A stretch of 33,775 nt of DNA, taken from positions 1-33,775 of the forward strand of contig CALWXU010000008.1 of NCBI GenBank assembly GCA_944385585.1. Reading direction: 5' to 3'. Under the pieces are notes generated by a model, which had not been told where the DNA came from, did not search any database, and worked only from the letters and a program-made list of their open reading frames with translations. This document shows positions 9,536-19,866 of the stretch, one piece after another (position 1 is the first letter of the stretch; each line of letters opens with the position of its first letter). The position numbers and the translations under genes were made by a program. The DNA is from an uncultured Flavonifractor sp. (GTDB taxonomy: Bacteria; Bacillota; Clostridia; Oscillospirales; Oscillospiraceae).

Positions 9536-9940
9536 GTGATCACCCGGGAGACCGACTACGCCATCCGCCTGCTGCGCACCCTGCGGGACGGCGAGCGGCA
9601 CACAGCGGCGGAGGCGGCGGAACGGGAGCTGGTGCCCCAGCCCTTTGCATACAAGATCCTTAAAAAGCTGTCCAAGGCGGGCCTTGTGGAGGTGACCCGT
9701 GGGGCCGACGGCGGCTGCCGCCTGCTGGCGGATCTGGACAGGACCACCCTGTACGACCTGCTGGAGGCCATGGGGGAGGACTGCCGCCTCAGCGGCTGTA
9801 TGGCTTCGGACCACCCATGTACCTGGCGGGAGGCCCACGGCGGCTGTACCGTCCACTGCCATCTGGCGGCTATCCAGTCCAAGCTGGATGAGGAGCTGAA
9901 ATCCCACACCCTGGCGGATATTCTTGGAGAACGGAAGTAG
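9536..9940 (+). CDS. Rrf2-family transcriptional regulator, probably Fe-S containing
   Basis: The product has 134 residues. The start is GTG 9536 after a GGGAGGGAGGGGGA ribosome binding region. The N-terminal winged helix opens with [12 protein letters not shown], the typical Rrf2 start, and contains [16 protein letters not shown] as the recognition region. The C-terminal half carries many cysteines: Cys83, Cys88, Cys95, Cys104 and Cys108 (plus Cys61). IscR-like and related members bind an iron-sulfur cluster through three cysteines in this region, so sensing of oxygen, NO or iron-sulfur status is likely. The gene lies 61 bp before the dehydrogenase-rubredoxin fusion, and matching dyads lie before both genes. 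Which cysteines bind the cluster is not certain; the signal is inferred. Confidence 0.9.
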   Translation: MITRETDYAIRLLRTLRDGERHTAAEAAERELVPQPFAYKILKKLSKAGLVEVTRGADGGCRLLADLDRTTLYDLLEAMGEDCRLSGCMASDHPCTWREAHGGCTVHCHLAAIQSKLDEELKSHTLADILGERK

Positions 9941-9962
9941 CGTTTCTTTTACCCTGAAAATA

Positions 9963-9975
9963 GATAAAATTTATC
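9963..9975 (+). promoter_or_regulatory. second Rrf2 operator candidate before the fusion gene
   Basis: GATAAAATTTATC is a perfect palindrome about a central base. It matches the reverse complement of the core of the upstream operator (9474-9486) at 12 of 13 bases. It contains TAAAAT, a possible -10 box, although no good -35 box is seen; it may control an internal promoter. Confidence 0.6.
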
Positions 9976-10001
9976 CACTTCATCAAAAAGGAGGACGCGA
10001 C

Positions 10002-11915
10002 ATGTTATTCCAGACCACACAGGCGCATGAGGAGCTGCGCGCCAAGATCCGGGCCTTTGTCGAGGAGGAGGTAAAGCCCATCGCCTTCTCCCTGGACCAG
10101 GCCAACGAATTCCCCGCCGAGGCCGTGAAGAAGCTGGGCGAGCTGGGCCTGATGGGCATCCCCTATCCCAAGGAGTACGGCGGCGCCGGGCTGGACGCCA
10201 TCAGCTACGCCATCGCCGTGGAAGAGCTGTCCCGGGTGGACGGCGGCACGGGCGTCATTCTCTCCGCCCACGTGTCCCTGGGCTCCTGGCCCATCTTCGC
10301 CTTCGGCACCGAGGAGCAGAAGCAGAAGTACCTGGTGCCCCTGGCCCGGGGTGAGAAGATCGGCGCCTTCGGCCTGACCGAGCCCAACGCCGGCTCCGAC
10401 GCCGGCGGCACCGAGACCACCGCCGTGGACAAGGGCGACCACTACCTGCTCAACGGCGGCAAGATCTTCATCACCAACGCCCCCAAGGCGGACACCTACG
10501 TGGTCTTTGCCGTCACCACCCCCGACATCGGCACCCGCGGCATCTCCGCCTTCATCGTGGAGAAGGGCTGGAAGGGCTTCGAGTTCGGCGACCACTACGA
10601 CAAGATGGGCATCCGCTCCTCCTCCACCGCCGAGCTGATCTTCAACGACGTGAAGGTGCCCAAGGAGAACCTGCTGGGCAAGGAGGGCGAGGGCTTCAAG
10701 ATCGCCATGGCCACTCTGGACGGCGGCCGCATCGGCATCGCGGCCCAGGCCCTGGGCATCGCCCAGGGGGCCTACGAGTCCGCCCTGGAGTACTCCAAGG
10801 AGCGCGTCCAGTTCGGCAAGCCCATCGCCGCCCAGCAGTCCCTGGCCTTCAAGCTGGCCGACATGGCCACCAAGCTGCGCTGCGCCCGGTTCCTGATCTA
10901 CTCCGCCGCCGAGCTGAAGGAGCACCACGCCCCCTACGGCATGGAGTCCGCCATGGCCAAGATGTACGCCTCCGACATCGCCCTGGAGGTCACCAACGAC
11001 GCGGTGCAGATCTACGGCGGCACCGGCTTCCTCAAGGGCATGGACGTGGAGCGGATGTACCGCGACGCCAAGATCACCACCATCTACGAGGGCACCAACG
11101 AGATCCAGCGGGTGGTCATCGCCTCCCACCTCATCGGCAGGATCTCCAAGGGCAGCGAGGGCTCCAGCCGCTCCGTGGCCAAGAAGCCCGCCCCCATCAC
11201 CGGCGTGCGCAAGCGCCAGATCTTCCGGGACGGCGAGTCCGCCGACAAGGTCAACGCCCTGGTGGAGGCCCTGAAGAAGGACGGCCACGACTTTACCGTG
11301 GGCATCCCCATGGACACCCCCATCAACCAGGCCGAGCGGGTGGTCTCTGCCGGCAAGGGCATCGGCGACAAGAAGAACATGAAGCTCATCGAGAACCTGG
11401 CCAAGGCGGCCGGCGCCGCCGTGGGCTCCTCCCGCCCGGTGGCAGAGACCCTGAAATACGTCCCCCTGAGCCGCTATGTGGGCATGTCCGGCCAGAAATT
11501 CACCGGCAACCTGTACATCGCCTGCGGCATCTCCGGCGCCACCCAGCACCTGAAGGGCATCAAGGACGCCTCCACCATTGTGGCCATCAACAAGAACGGC
11601 AACGCCCCCATCTTCAAGAACTGTGACTACGGCATCGTGGGCGACGTGAACGAGATCCTTCCCCTGCTGGCCGCCGCCCTGGACACCGGCGACAAGCTGC
11701 CCGCGCCTCCCATGGTCAAGATGAAGCGTCCCCCCGTCCCCAAGCCCGAGCCCATCGGCAAGCGCTACGTCTGCGGCGGCTGCGGCTACGAGTACGTCCC
11801 CGAGCTGGGCGACGAGGACTCTGAGATCGCCCCCGGCACCCTGTTTGAGAACCTGCCCGAGGACTGGGTCTGCCCCGAGTGCGCCGAGGGCAAGGACCAG
11901 TTCATCCAGGCTTAA
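10002..11915 (+). CDS. acyl-CoA dehydrogenase - EtfA FAD domain - rubredoxin fusion
   Basis: The product has 637 residues; ATG 10002 follows AAGGAGG. Residues 1-380 are a complete short-chain type acyl-CoA dehydrogenase. They include [12 protein letters not shown], the flavin region, and YEGTNEIQR with Glu363 at the position of the catalytic base in butyryl-CoA dehydrogenases. After a linker, residues about 445-560 match the FAD-binding C-terminal domain of EtfA ([47 protein letters not shown]). EtfA's N-terminal domain is absent and no etfB is nearby. Residues about 587-637 are a rubredoxin with C591xxC594 and C624xxC627. So one chain could take electrons from an acyl-CoA, pass them through a second FAD to an iron centre, and on to the flavodiiron protein encoded 21 nt downstream. 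The domains are clear; the electron path, direction and substrate are inference. Confidence 0.93.
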   Translation: MLFQTTQAHEELRAKIRAFVEEEVKPIAFSLDQANEFPAEAVKKLGELGLMGIPYPKEYGGAGLDAISYAIAVEELSRVDGGTGVILSAHVSLGSWPIFAFGTEEQKQKYLVPLARGEKIGAFGLTEPNAGSDAGGTETTAVDKGDHYLLNGGKIFITNAPKADTYVVFAVTTPDIGTRGISAFIVEKGWKGFEFGDHYDKMGIRSSSTAELIFNDVKVPKENLLGKEGEGFKIAMATLDGGRIGIAAQALGIAQGAYESALEYSKERVQFGKPIAAQQSLAFKLADMATKLRCARFLIYSAAELKEHHAPYGMESAMAKMYASDIALEVTNDAVQIYGGTGFLKGMDVERMYRDAKITTIYEGTNEIQRVVIASHLIGRISKGSEGSSRSVAKKPAPITGVRKRQIFRDGESADKVNALVEALKKDGHDFTVGIPMDTPINQAERVVSAGKGIGDKKNMKLIENLAKAAGAAVGSSRPVAETLKYVPLSRYVGMSGQKFTGNLYIACGISGATQHLKGIKDASTIVAINKNGNAPIFKNCDYGIVGDVNEILPLLAAALDTGDKLPAPPMVKMKRPPVPKPEPIGKRYVCGGCGYEYVPELGDEDSEIAPGTLFENLPEDWVCPECAEGKDQFIQA

Positions 11916-11936
11916 TGAGCGGAAGGAGGAATCGCA

Positions 11937-13151
11937 ATGTATTGCGTGCGTAAAGTAACCGACGATCTGTACTGGGTGGGGGCCAACGACCACCGGCTCC
12001 ACCTGTTTGAGAACATCCACCCCATCCCCAAGGGGGTCTCCTACAACGCCTATCTGCTGCTGGACGAGCAGTCCGTGCTCTTCGACACGGTGGACTGGTC
12101 CGCCTACCGGCAGCTCCAGGACAACCTGGACCACCTGCTGGGCGACAAGCCCCTGGACTGGCTGGTGGTCAACCACATGGAGCCCGACCACGGCGCCTGT
12201 GTGGAGCAGATCCTCCGCCGCTACCCCAAGGTGAAGGTGATCTCCACCGAGAAGTCCTTCATGCTCATGCGGCAGTTCGGCTTCCACCCCGACGAGCACG
12301 AGTGCGTCGAGGTGAAGGAGGGGGACACCCACTGCTTCGGCAGGCACACCGTCGCCTTCGTGGGCGCCCCCATGGTCCACTGGCCCGAGGCCATGGTCAC
12401 CTTTGACACCACCAACGGCGTGCTCTTCTCCGCCGACGCCTTCGGCTCCTTCATCGCCCTGGACGGCAAGCTCTTCGCCGACGAGGTCAACTTCGACCGG
12501 GACTGGATCGACGAGGCCCGCCGCTACCTGACCAACATCGTGGGCAAGTACGGCCCCCACATCCAGCTGCTGCTGGGCAAGGCCGCCGGCATCCTGGACC
12601 AGATCAAGTTCATCTGTCCCCTCCACGGGCCCGTGTGGCGGGAGAACCTGGGCTACTTCATCGACAAGTACGACAAGTGGAGCCGCTATGAGCCGGAGCA
12701 GAAGGGCGTCCTGATCGCCTACGCCTCCATGTACGGCAACACCGAGGCCGCTGCCCAGGCCCTGGCCTCCAAACTGTGTGAGAAGGGCGTCACCAACGTG
12801 GCGGTGTACGACGTGTCCAACACCCACGTGTCCTACCTGATTGCCGAGGCGTGGAAGTACAGCCACATTGTGCTGGCCTCCGTCACCTACAACCTGGGCA
12901 TCTACCCGGTGATGAAGAACTTCCTGGAGGACATGAAGGCCCTCAATTTCCAGAACCGCACCTTCGCCCTCATCGAGAACGGCTCCTGGGCCTGCAAGTC
13001 CGGGGACCTGATGCAGAAGTTCATCGACGAGGAGATGAAGAACATGACGGTGCTCAACGAGCGCCTGAGCATGGCCTCCTCCCTCCACGATGACAAGGCC
13101 GTGGAGCTGGAAGCCCTGGCCGACGCCCTGGTGGAGTCCGTCAACGCCTGA
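11937..13151 (+). CDS. fprA: flavodiiron protein (FprA type, O2/NO reductase)
   Basis: This 404-residue cytoplasmic enzyme would reduce O2 to water, or NO to N2O, at a diiron site using FMN. The ribosome binding site GGAAGGAGG precedes ATG 11937. The metallo-beta-lactamase-like domain carries all expected iron ligands: His80, Glu82, Asp84, His85 (HMEPDH), His148, Asp167 and His230. The flavodoxin domain starts near residue 256, with the FMN phosphate loop ASMYGNTEA. There is no extra rubredoxin or flavin reductase domain, so an outside rubredoxin donor is needed; the one fused to the preceding protein is the obvious candidate. A strong terminator follows, closing the operon. Confidence 0.95.
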   Translation: MYCVRKVTDDLYWVGANDHRLHLFENIHPIPKGVSYNAYLLLDEQSVLFDTVDWSAYRQLQDNLDHLLGDKPLDWLVVNHMEPDHGACVEQILRRYPKVKVISTEKSFMLMRQFGFHPDEHECVEVKEGDTHCFGRHTVAFVGAPMVHWPEAMVTFDTTNGVLFSADAFGSFIALDGKLFADEVNFDRDWIDEARRYLTNIVGKYGPHIQLLLGKAAGILDQIKFICPLHGPVWRENLGYFIDKYDKWSRYEPEQKGVLIAYASMYGNTEAAAQALASKLCEKGVTNVAVYDVSNTHVSYLIAEAWKYSHIVLASVTYNLGIYPVMKNFLEDMKALNFQNRTFALIENGSWACKSGDLMQKFIDEEMKNMTVLNERLSMASSLHDDKAVELEALADALVESVNA

Positions 13152-13171
13152 GACAGGCCCGGCAGAGCAAA

Positions 13172-13209
13172 AACGTGCCCGCCGCAGAGAACTGCGGCGG
13201 GCACGTTTT
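13172..13209. terminator. bidirectional terminator between fprA and malQ
   Basis: A perfect 16-bp stem (13172-13187 with 13192-13207), loop AGAA, has T-runs on both strands. It serves the two convergent operons. Confidence 0.9.
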
Positions 13210-13218
13210 CTTTGGGCG

Positions 13219-14697
13219 CTACCGGCGGTAGGTGCGGGTGATGCGGGCCAGGCGGCTGGACACGTCGGGGTTGAGGGCCTCCCGCCGCACCCGCCAGCTC
13301 CAGTTCTGGGGGCCGGAGGTGCCGGGGGCGTTGGTGCGGGCGTCGGCCCCCAGGCCCAGCAGATCCTGCATGGGGGCGATGGCCAGACGGCAGGGGGACA
13401 TCCACGCCCCGCACACCGCCCCCCAGCCGAAGCCCTCGTCGGGGCGCAGGCGGAGGTAGTCGGAGGCGAAGTCCCGCTCCGCGGCGGAGGCCTCGGAAAA
13501 GAGCCACTGGACGAAGGTGGGGGTGTCGTGGGTGCCGGTGTACATCACCGCGTCCCGGGGGCAGTTGTGGGGGAGATAGGCGCTCTCCCCCTCGGGGTCG
13601 AAGGCGTAGAGCAGCACCTTCATGCCGGGCAGGCCGCTCTGGGCGATGAAGCGGTGGGCGCGCTCGTCCAGATCCCCGAGATCCTCCGCGATCAGCGCCA
13701 GGCCGGGGACGGAGCGCAGCACCTCCACCAGCTCCATGCCGGGGCCGTCCTCCCAGTGCCCCTCCCGGGCGTCCGCCGCCCCGTCGGGGATGGCCCAGTA
13801 GGTGTGGAAGCCCCGGAAGTGGTCGATGCGCACCACGTCGTACAGGCGGGCCAGGTGGGCCCCCCGGCTGCGCCACCAGGCGAAGCCGGTCCTTTTGTGG
13901 TAGGCCCAGTCATAGAGGGGGTTGCCCCAGTGCTGCCCCTTGTCGGAGAAGGCATCGGGGGGCACCCCGGCCACCCCGGCGGGGGTCATGTCGGCCTTGA
14001 GCTGGAAGAGCTCCGGGTGGGCCCACACCTCGGCGCTGTCGGGGGAGACGTAGATGGGCAGGTCCCCGATGATGGAGACGCCCTTCCCGTTGGCGTAGGC
14101 CTTCACCGCCGTCCACTGGCGGAAAAACAGCAGCTGGAGGAAGGCGTAAAAATCACACTCCCCCCGCAGGGCCGCCCGGGCCTCCGCCAGGGCCGCCGAC
14201 CGCCGCAGCCGCACGTCGTCCGGCCACTGGGAGAGCGGGATACCGCCGAGCCGGTCCCGCAGGGCCAGGAACAGGGCGTAGTCGGGCAGCCAGGCCCGCT
14301 CCGCCTCCCAAAATTCCGCCAGCGCCCGGGCATAGCGGGCCTTTCCCCGCGCCCAGGCGCTGCGCAGCAGGGGGATGCGGGTCTCCAGCAGCCAGGGGTA
14401 GTCCACCCGGTCCGGGTCGTCCCGGCGGGCGCGCTCCAGCTCCCCCGCCGTGAGCAGCCCCTCCTCCGCCAGCTCATCCAGGTCCAGAAGGAGGGGGTTG
14501 CCCGCGAAGGAGGAGGGGGACATGTAGGGGGAGTTGCCCCCGCCGGGGGGCACCAGGGGGAGGATCTGCCAGAATTTCTGTCCACCCGCCGCCAGAAAGT
14601 CCACGAACGCCCGGGCCGGGGCGCCGAGGGTCCCCACGCCGTAGGGCCCCGGCAGGGAAAACACGGGGAGCAGGACGCCGCTTGCGCGCGCTTGCAT
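13219..14697 (-). CDS. malQ: 4-alpha-glucanotransferase (amylomaltase, GH77)
   Basis: MalQ transfers alpha-1,4-glucan segments between maltooligosaccharides in the cytoplasm, in maltose or glycogen metabolism. The product has 492 residues, the usual bacterial length. The catalytic residues are at their family positions: Asp292 in VRIDHFRGFH (nucleophile), Glu338 in AEDLG (acid/base) and Asp391 in HDTPT. The N-terminus shows the typical SLPGPYGVGTLG and NSPYMSPSSFAGNP segments. ATG 14697 follows TGGAGG at a good distance and a consensus-like promoter lies upstream. No other glycogen or maltose genes are in the window, so it is a lone gene. Confidence 0.95.
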   Translation of the reverse strand: MQARASGVLLPVFSLPGPYGVGTLGAPARAFVDFLAAGGQKFWQILPLVPPGGGNSPYMSPSSFAGNPLLLDLDELAEEGLLTAGELERARRDDPDRVDYPWLLETRIPLLRSAWARGKARYARALAEFWEAERAWLPDYALFLALRDRLGGIPLSQWPDDVRLRRSAALAEARAALRGECDFYAFLQLLFFRQWTAVKAYANGKGVSIIGDLPIYVSPDSAEVWAHPELFQLKADMTPAGVAGVPPDAFSDKGQHWGNPLYDWAYHKRTGFAWWRSRGAHLARLYDVVRIDHFRGFHTYWAIPDGAADAREGHWEDGPGMELVEVLRSVPGLALIAEDLGDLDERAHRFIAQSGLPGMKVLLYAFDPEGESAYLPHNCPRDAVMYTGTHDTPTFVQWLFSEASAAERDFASDYLRLRPDEGFGWGAVCGAWMSPCRLAIAPMQDLLGLGADARTNAPGTSGPQNWSWRVRREALNPDVSSRLARITRTYRR

Positions 14698-14736
14698 ATT
14701 CAGGCCTCCAGTACAGCAAGATTTCCGTTCCGCCCC

Positions 14737-14765
14737 ATTATAATCCAGCCGGGCGGCCGCCGCAA
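14737..14765 (-). promoter_or_regulatory. promoter of malQ
   Basis: On the minus strand TTGCGG (14765-14760), a 17-bp spacer and a perfect TATAAT (14742-14737) lie about 40 bp before the start codon. Confidence 0.75.
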
Positions 14766-14900
14766 CCCTTGAAATGGCGGGATGGCGGCCGGGGCCGCAG
14801 GAGACGGGCGGCAGGGCGGAAACGGGCGCAGGCCCTTAATTCCCTGTGGGATTGGTCGATATGACAGATAGAAGGCCAATGAAAAAGGAGGCGCCCCGGT

Positions 14901-15485
14901 ATGGAGATCAACCTCAGCACAGAGAAGAGCCGCCGTCCGGCGGCCCCCGCGCCCCAGGCGCGGGGGGAGACCCCTGCCAGACCCACCGCCCTCCAGGCCC
15001 AGATCCGCGACCGGCTGGAGCTGTCCCAGGCCGCCCTGGCCGTGCAGCGGCAGATCTCAGCGCCCAAGGCGGGCGGCCTCTGGGAGCTGCTGAACCCCGG
15101 GAAGGAGGAGGCCAAAACCCAGGCGGAGGCGATCGGCGAGGCCATGTCCGAGGCCATGGAGGTCATGGAGCTGTGCGCCAAGATCGCCGCCCGGATTCGG
15201 AAGGGGGACCAGGTGCCCCAGAAGGATCTGCGCTACCTGATCCAGCACGACCCCAACCTCTACCTGATGGCCACCATCATGCAGGAGGCCAACGACGACC
15301 CCAGGAAGTGGGACAGCCTGCTCCCCCGGGAGGAGGCCGAGCAAGCGCAGGCCGGCGGCGGGGCGGAGGCCGCCGTCTCCGGGGCGGGGCGCGCCCCCGC
15401 CGCGGCCCCCTCCGGCGTCCAGGGCGGAGCCCCCGCTGGCGGGGGAGCCCCCTCTGGCGGCGGGGAGGGCGGGGCGCCCGCCTGA
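14901..15485 (+). CDS. helical hypothetical protein with Gly/Ala-rich tail
   Basis: The product has 194 residues; ATG 14901 follows AAAAAGGAGG. Residues 1-30 look disordered. Residues about 32-150 are mostly charged, likely helical, with a long stretch rich in Glu, Ala and Met around 75-110 that may form a coiled coil. A compact segment follows (KDLRYLIQHDPNLYLMATIM, about 116-135), then a short conserved-looking DDPRKWDSLL. The last 40 residues are low-complexity Gly, Ala and Pro. There is no signal peptide or membrane helix. I do not recognise a named family; similar small proteins occur in related gut Firmicutes by memory only. It may be cotranscribed with the 39-residue ORF and the MotA-like gene downstream. 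Confidence 0.75.
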   Translation: MEINLSTEKSRRPAAPAPQARGETPARPTALQAQIRDRLELSQAALAVQRQISAPKAGGLWELLNPGKEEAKTQAEAIGEAMSEAMEVMELCAKIAARIRKGDQVPQKDLRYLIQHDPNLYLMATIMQEANDDPRKWDSLLPREEAEQAQAGGGAEAAVSGAGRAPAAAPSGVQGGAPAGGGAPSGGGEGGAPA

Positions 15486-15523
15486 TCCCGCCCGCAATCA
15501 TCTAAGAAGGAGGGGAGATACCA

Positions 15524-15643
15524 ATGACAGGCCGTTGGTATGGCGCGGCATATGGTCAGCTGCCTGGCCGGCAGGGCGTACGACAAGCTGCTGTCTGTGG
15601 CGCGGACGGCGCTCCCCTGGCGGGGTTCAACGTCAACTTCTGA
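15524..15643 (+). CDS. 39-residue small ORF with strong ribosome binding site
   Basis: An exact AAGGAGG (15507-15513) lies 10 nt before ATG 15524, which opens a 39-codon frame ending TGA at 15643. The product (MTGRWYGAAYGQLPGRQGVR, then Q, A, A and a tail AGFNVNF) has no membrane helix or signal peptide. It is rich in Gly and Ala and has one cysteine. The ribosome binding site is as good as that of any gene nearby, while no other start could use it. It sits between the helical protein and the MotA-like gene, with a small hairpin (15642-15667) after it. It could be a real small protein or a leader ORF controlling the next gene; no homologue is recognised. Confidence 0.5.
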   Translation: MTGRWYGAAYGQLPGRQGVRQAAVCGADGAPLAGFNVNF

Positions 15644-15697
15644 CCGCTGCGGAGATGCGGGGCGGTCCTGCCGTTTCAAGAGAAAGGAAGATGTCAG

Positions 15698-16243
15698 ATG
15701 CGTTATCTGCTGTACCTGCTGGGGTGCTTTGCCCTGGCCATCCTGGGGACCGTGGCGGAGTTCTCCTTCGGGAGTGTCACCATCGCCCCCTACCGCCTGC
15801 TGGGCCTGTTTGACCTGCCCACCCTGGTCTATCTTCTGGCTGCCTGCGCCCTGGTACTCTTTGCCACCCGCTCCCTCCAGGCCTTCGGACGGGCGCTCCT
15901 TTCCATGTTTCGGAGTGCCCCCCTCACCGGCGGACAGTGCCGGGAAGGCCTGTCCGCCGTGAAGGGAGTGGCCGCCGCCTCCCTGCTGGCCGGCGGCGTG
16001 GGCTTCTGTGCCAATATCGTTGGGATGCTCTGGAGTTTGGACGGGGCGGATCTGTCCGGCCTGGGCATCCCCATCAACGTGGCCTGCCTGAACCTCTGCT
16101 ATCCCCTGTTCCTCTGCCTGCTCCTGCTGCCCGTCTGGGTGTCTCTGGAGCGGCGGAGCCGGGTCCAGGCCCGGGAGACCAGAGAGGGGAAGGGATGGCA
16201 GACGGCTCTGCTCCGTCCCATTGACCAGCACAAGGCCGGCTGA
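15698..16243 (+). CDS. four-helix membrane protein resembling MotA
   Basis: The product has 181 residues; ATG 15698 follows AAAGGAAG. It has four hydrophobic segments (about 3-22, 43-57, 91-112 and 127-150) and a short charged C-terminal tail. Order and spacing recall the MotA/TolQ stator fold: an early FDLPTLVYLLAACAL segment like MotA's conserved D-x-P-S region, a short cytoplasmic part containing EGLSAVKG, and two closing helices with GLGIPINVACLNLCYPLFLCLLLLP in place of MotA's last helix pair. The cytoplasmic loop is much shorter than in flagellar MotA (about 250-290 residues in all) and no MotB partner is adjacent. So it is probably not a flagellar stator. The resemblance is by eye only. 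Confidence 0.7.
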   Translation: MRYLLYLLGCFALAILGTVAEFSFGSVTIAPYRLLGLFDLPTLVYLLAACALVLFATRSLQAFGRALLSMFRSAPLTGGQCREGLSAVKGVAAASLLAGGVGFCANIVGMLWSLDGADLSGLGIPINVACLNLCYPLFLCLLLLPVWVSLERRSRVQARETREGKGWQTALLRPIDQHKAG

Positions 16244-16254
16244 ACAGGTATATA

Positions 16255-16298
16255 CGTAAAAGGAGGAGCGGGTGTGCCCACCTGCTCCTCCTTTTACG
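16255..16298. terminator. 20-bp hairpin between convergent genes
   Basis: Arms 16255-16274 and 16279-16298 pair along 20 bp with one G-U pair and a TGCC loop. The arm sequence ends in CTCCTCCTTTTACG, so the T-run is inside the stem. It lies between the MotA-like gene and the convergent lipoprotein gene and probably ends both transcripts. Confidence 0.65.
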
Positions 16299-16804
16299 CT
16301 ATGCCGCCGCCAGGATGGCATCCCGGATCTTGTCAAAGACCGCGTCCTGGTCCTGGCACATGACCAGCAGGACGGTGCCGTCCTCCAGGGTCTCCAGCCG
16401 GGCATTGGCGGCCACGTCGTACTGGTCGGCCAGATACTGCTCAAAGCTCTGCTTCTGCCGGTCGATGAAGCCCTCCAGGCCCTCCCGCACGGCCTCCTCC
16501 CGCCCCTGGGCGGGGTAGACGGCGGCGATGCCGTAGGCCCGCACGTTCATCAGGGAGGCGGACAGGGCGAAGGCGTCCATGTCGTCCGCGTTCAGGCCCA
16601 GCAGGTCAAAGTACAGGGGCATCTGCTCGTCCGCGGCGCTGGTGAGGACGGGCATGGCGTCGTTGGTCTCGGCGTCCCGGGCGTCCTCGATGGCGGACCG
16701 GTAGAGCTGGGTGCGCTCCCCGGCGGTGAGGGCGGGCTGCGCCCCGCCGGAGCACCCGGCCAGCAGGGCCAGGGCCAGCAGCAGGGGGATGATGGGTGTA
16801 CGGC

Positions 16805-16808
<4 letters not shown>
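16299..16808 (-). CDS. DUF4358-like lipoprotein, last gene of the clpC operon
   Basis: The product has 169 residues. It opens with a lipoprotein signal (LALALLAGC, Cys19), so it is anchored on the outer face of the membrane. The rest resembles DUF4358 by eye: a strand region around residues 50-80, a long amphipathic helix with [19 protein letters not shown], then a strand with [10 protein letters not shown] and a final helix. Its start codon overlaps the clpC stop codon by 4 nt (ATGA), so it is translated with clpC. A secreted lipoprotein coupled to a cytoplasmic unfoldase is an odd pairing. Function is unknown; a surface quality-control or stress role is only a guess. Confidence 0.8.
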
Positions 16809-19297
<2,489 letters not shown>

Positions 19298-19301
19298 GCG
19301 C

Positions 19302-19481
19302 TCACCTCGTCTGCTCCTGAGCCAAGGGAGAAATTTCCGCTGCTTCTTGACGGGCTTCATCCGCTGTGCCACGCCCCTTTTCCTTTGTTCTGTGGGGATG
19401 GGCGCCGCTGCGGGGCGCGCCATCCAGCGCCGGGGTCAGGCTCCCGGCGGCGTCCATGTGAAACTGCGAGGGATTGTCCAT
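19302..19481 (-). CDS. 59-residue small ORF leading the clpC operon
   Basis: On the minus strand AGGAGGAGG followed by TAAGGACCCC leads to ATG 19481. The frame runs 59 codons to TGA at 19302, only 4 nt before the GTG start of clpC, so the two would be translationally coupled. The protein starts [20 protein letters not shown], has a basic, His/Arg-containing middle and a Glu/Ala-rich helical end ([19 protein letters not shown]). It has no membrane helix, signal or zinc motif. In many Firmicutes mcsA and mcsB precede clpC; this ORF has no visible cysteine pairs and is not McsA. It could be an adaptor-like small protein or a translated leader. Coding status rests on the start signal and the tight junction. 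Confidence 0.5.
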   Translation of the reverse strand: MDNPSQFHMDAAGSLTPALDGAPRSGAHPHRTKEKGRGTADEARQEAAEISPLAQEQTR

Positions 19482-19562
19482 GGGGTCCTTACCTCCTCCT
19501 GTGGATCGCTTCTATTTTTTCCCACTGTAAAAAAATATACTCACAGTCGGGGCAATTTAGCA

Positions 19563-19590
19563 TTGCATTTTTCAAAAGTTATGGTACAAT
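19563..19590 (+). promoter_or_regulatory. promoter of the ferredoxin gene
   Basis: TTGCAT (19563-19568), a 16-bp spacer and TACAAT (19585-19590) lie about 30 bp before the start codon. Further upstream, ACTGT and ACAGT (19524-19528, 19543-19547) form a spaced dyad between the divergent ferredoxin and clpC units. I could not find a convincing clpC promoter or a CtsR-type heptad repeat. Confidence 0.65.
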
Positions 19591-19622
19591 GACTGTAGCT
19601 TGAGAGTTTGGAGGTGTTTCCA

Positions 19623-19793
19623 ATGGCCTATGTCATCAGCGACGCCTGCGTGAGCTGCGGCTCCTGCGAGGGCGCTTGCCCCGTGGGCGCCATCTCCCAG
19701 GGCGACGATCGCTACGTCATCGATGCCGGTTCCTGCATTGACTGCGGTTCCTGCGCCGATACCTGCCCCACGGGTGCTATTTCCCAGGGCTGA
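19623..19793 (+). CDS. 2[4Fe-4S] ferredoxin
   Basis: The product has 56 residues. ATG 19623 follows GGAGG. Two CxxCxxCxxxCP motifs (CVSCGSCEGACP near the N-terminus and CIDCGSCADTCP near the C-terminus) bind two [4Fe-4S] clusters, the classical clostridial ferredoxin. It is a small soluble low-potential electron carrier for enzymes such as pyruvate:ferredoxin oxidoreductase and hydrogenase. The gene has its own promoter and terminator and is not in an operon. The two halves are near repeats of each other (PVGAISQG and PTGAISQG), as usual in this family. Confidence 0.95.
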   Translation: MAYVISDACVSCGSCEGACPVGAISQGDDRYVIDAGSCIDCGSCADTCPTGAISQG

Positions 19794-19810
19794 TTGGTAC
19801 GTATGTGAGA

Positions 19811-19846
19811 AAACAGCGGCATACCTTCGGTATGCCGCTGTTTTTC
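19811..19846 (+). terminator. terminator of the ferredoxin gene
   Basis: A perfect 15-bp stem (19811-19825 with 19829-19843) followed by further T residues, 17 bp after the stop codon. Confidence 0.85.
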
Positions 19847-19866
19847 TGTTTTGCCGCGTGTTTGGC

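Noticed and set aside
10005..13088. 1027-codon minus-strand frame opposite the dehydrogenase fusion and fprA
   Set aside because: Same shadow effect; the plus-strand proteins have complete motifs and ribosome binding sites.
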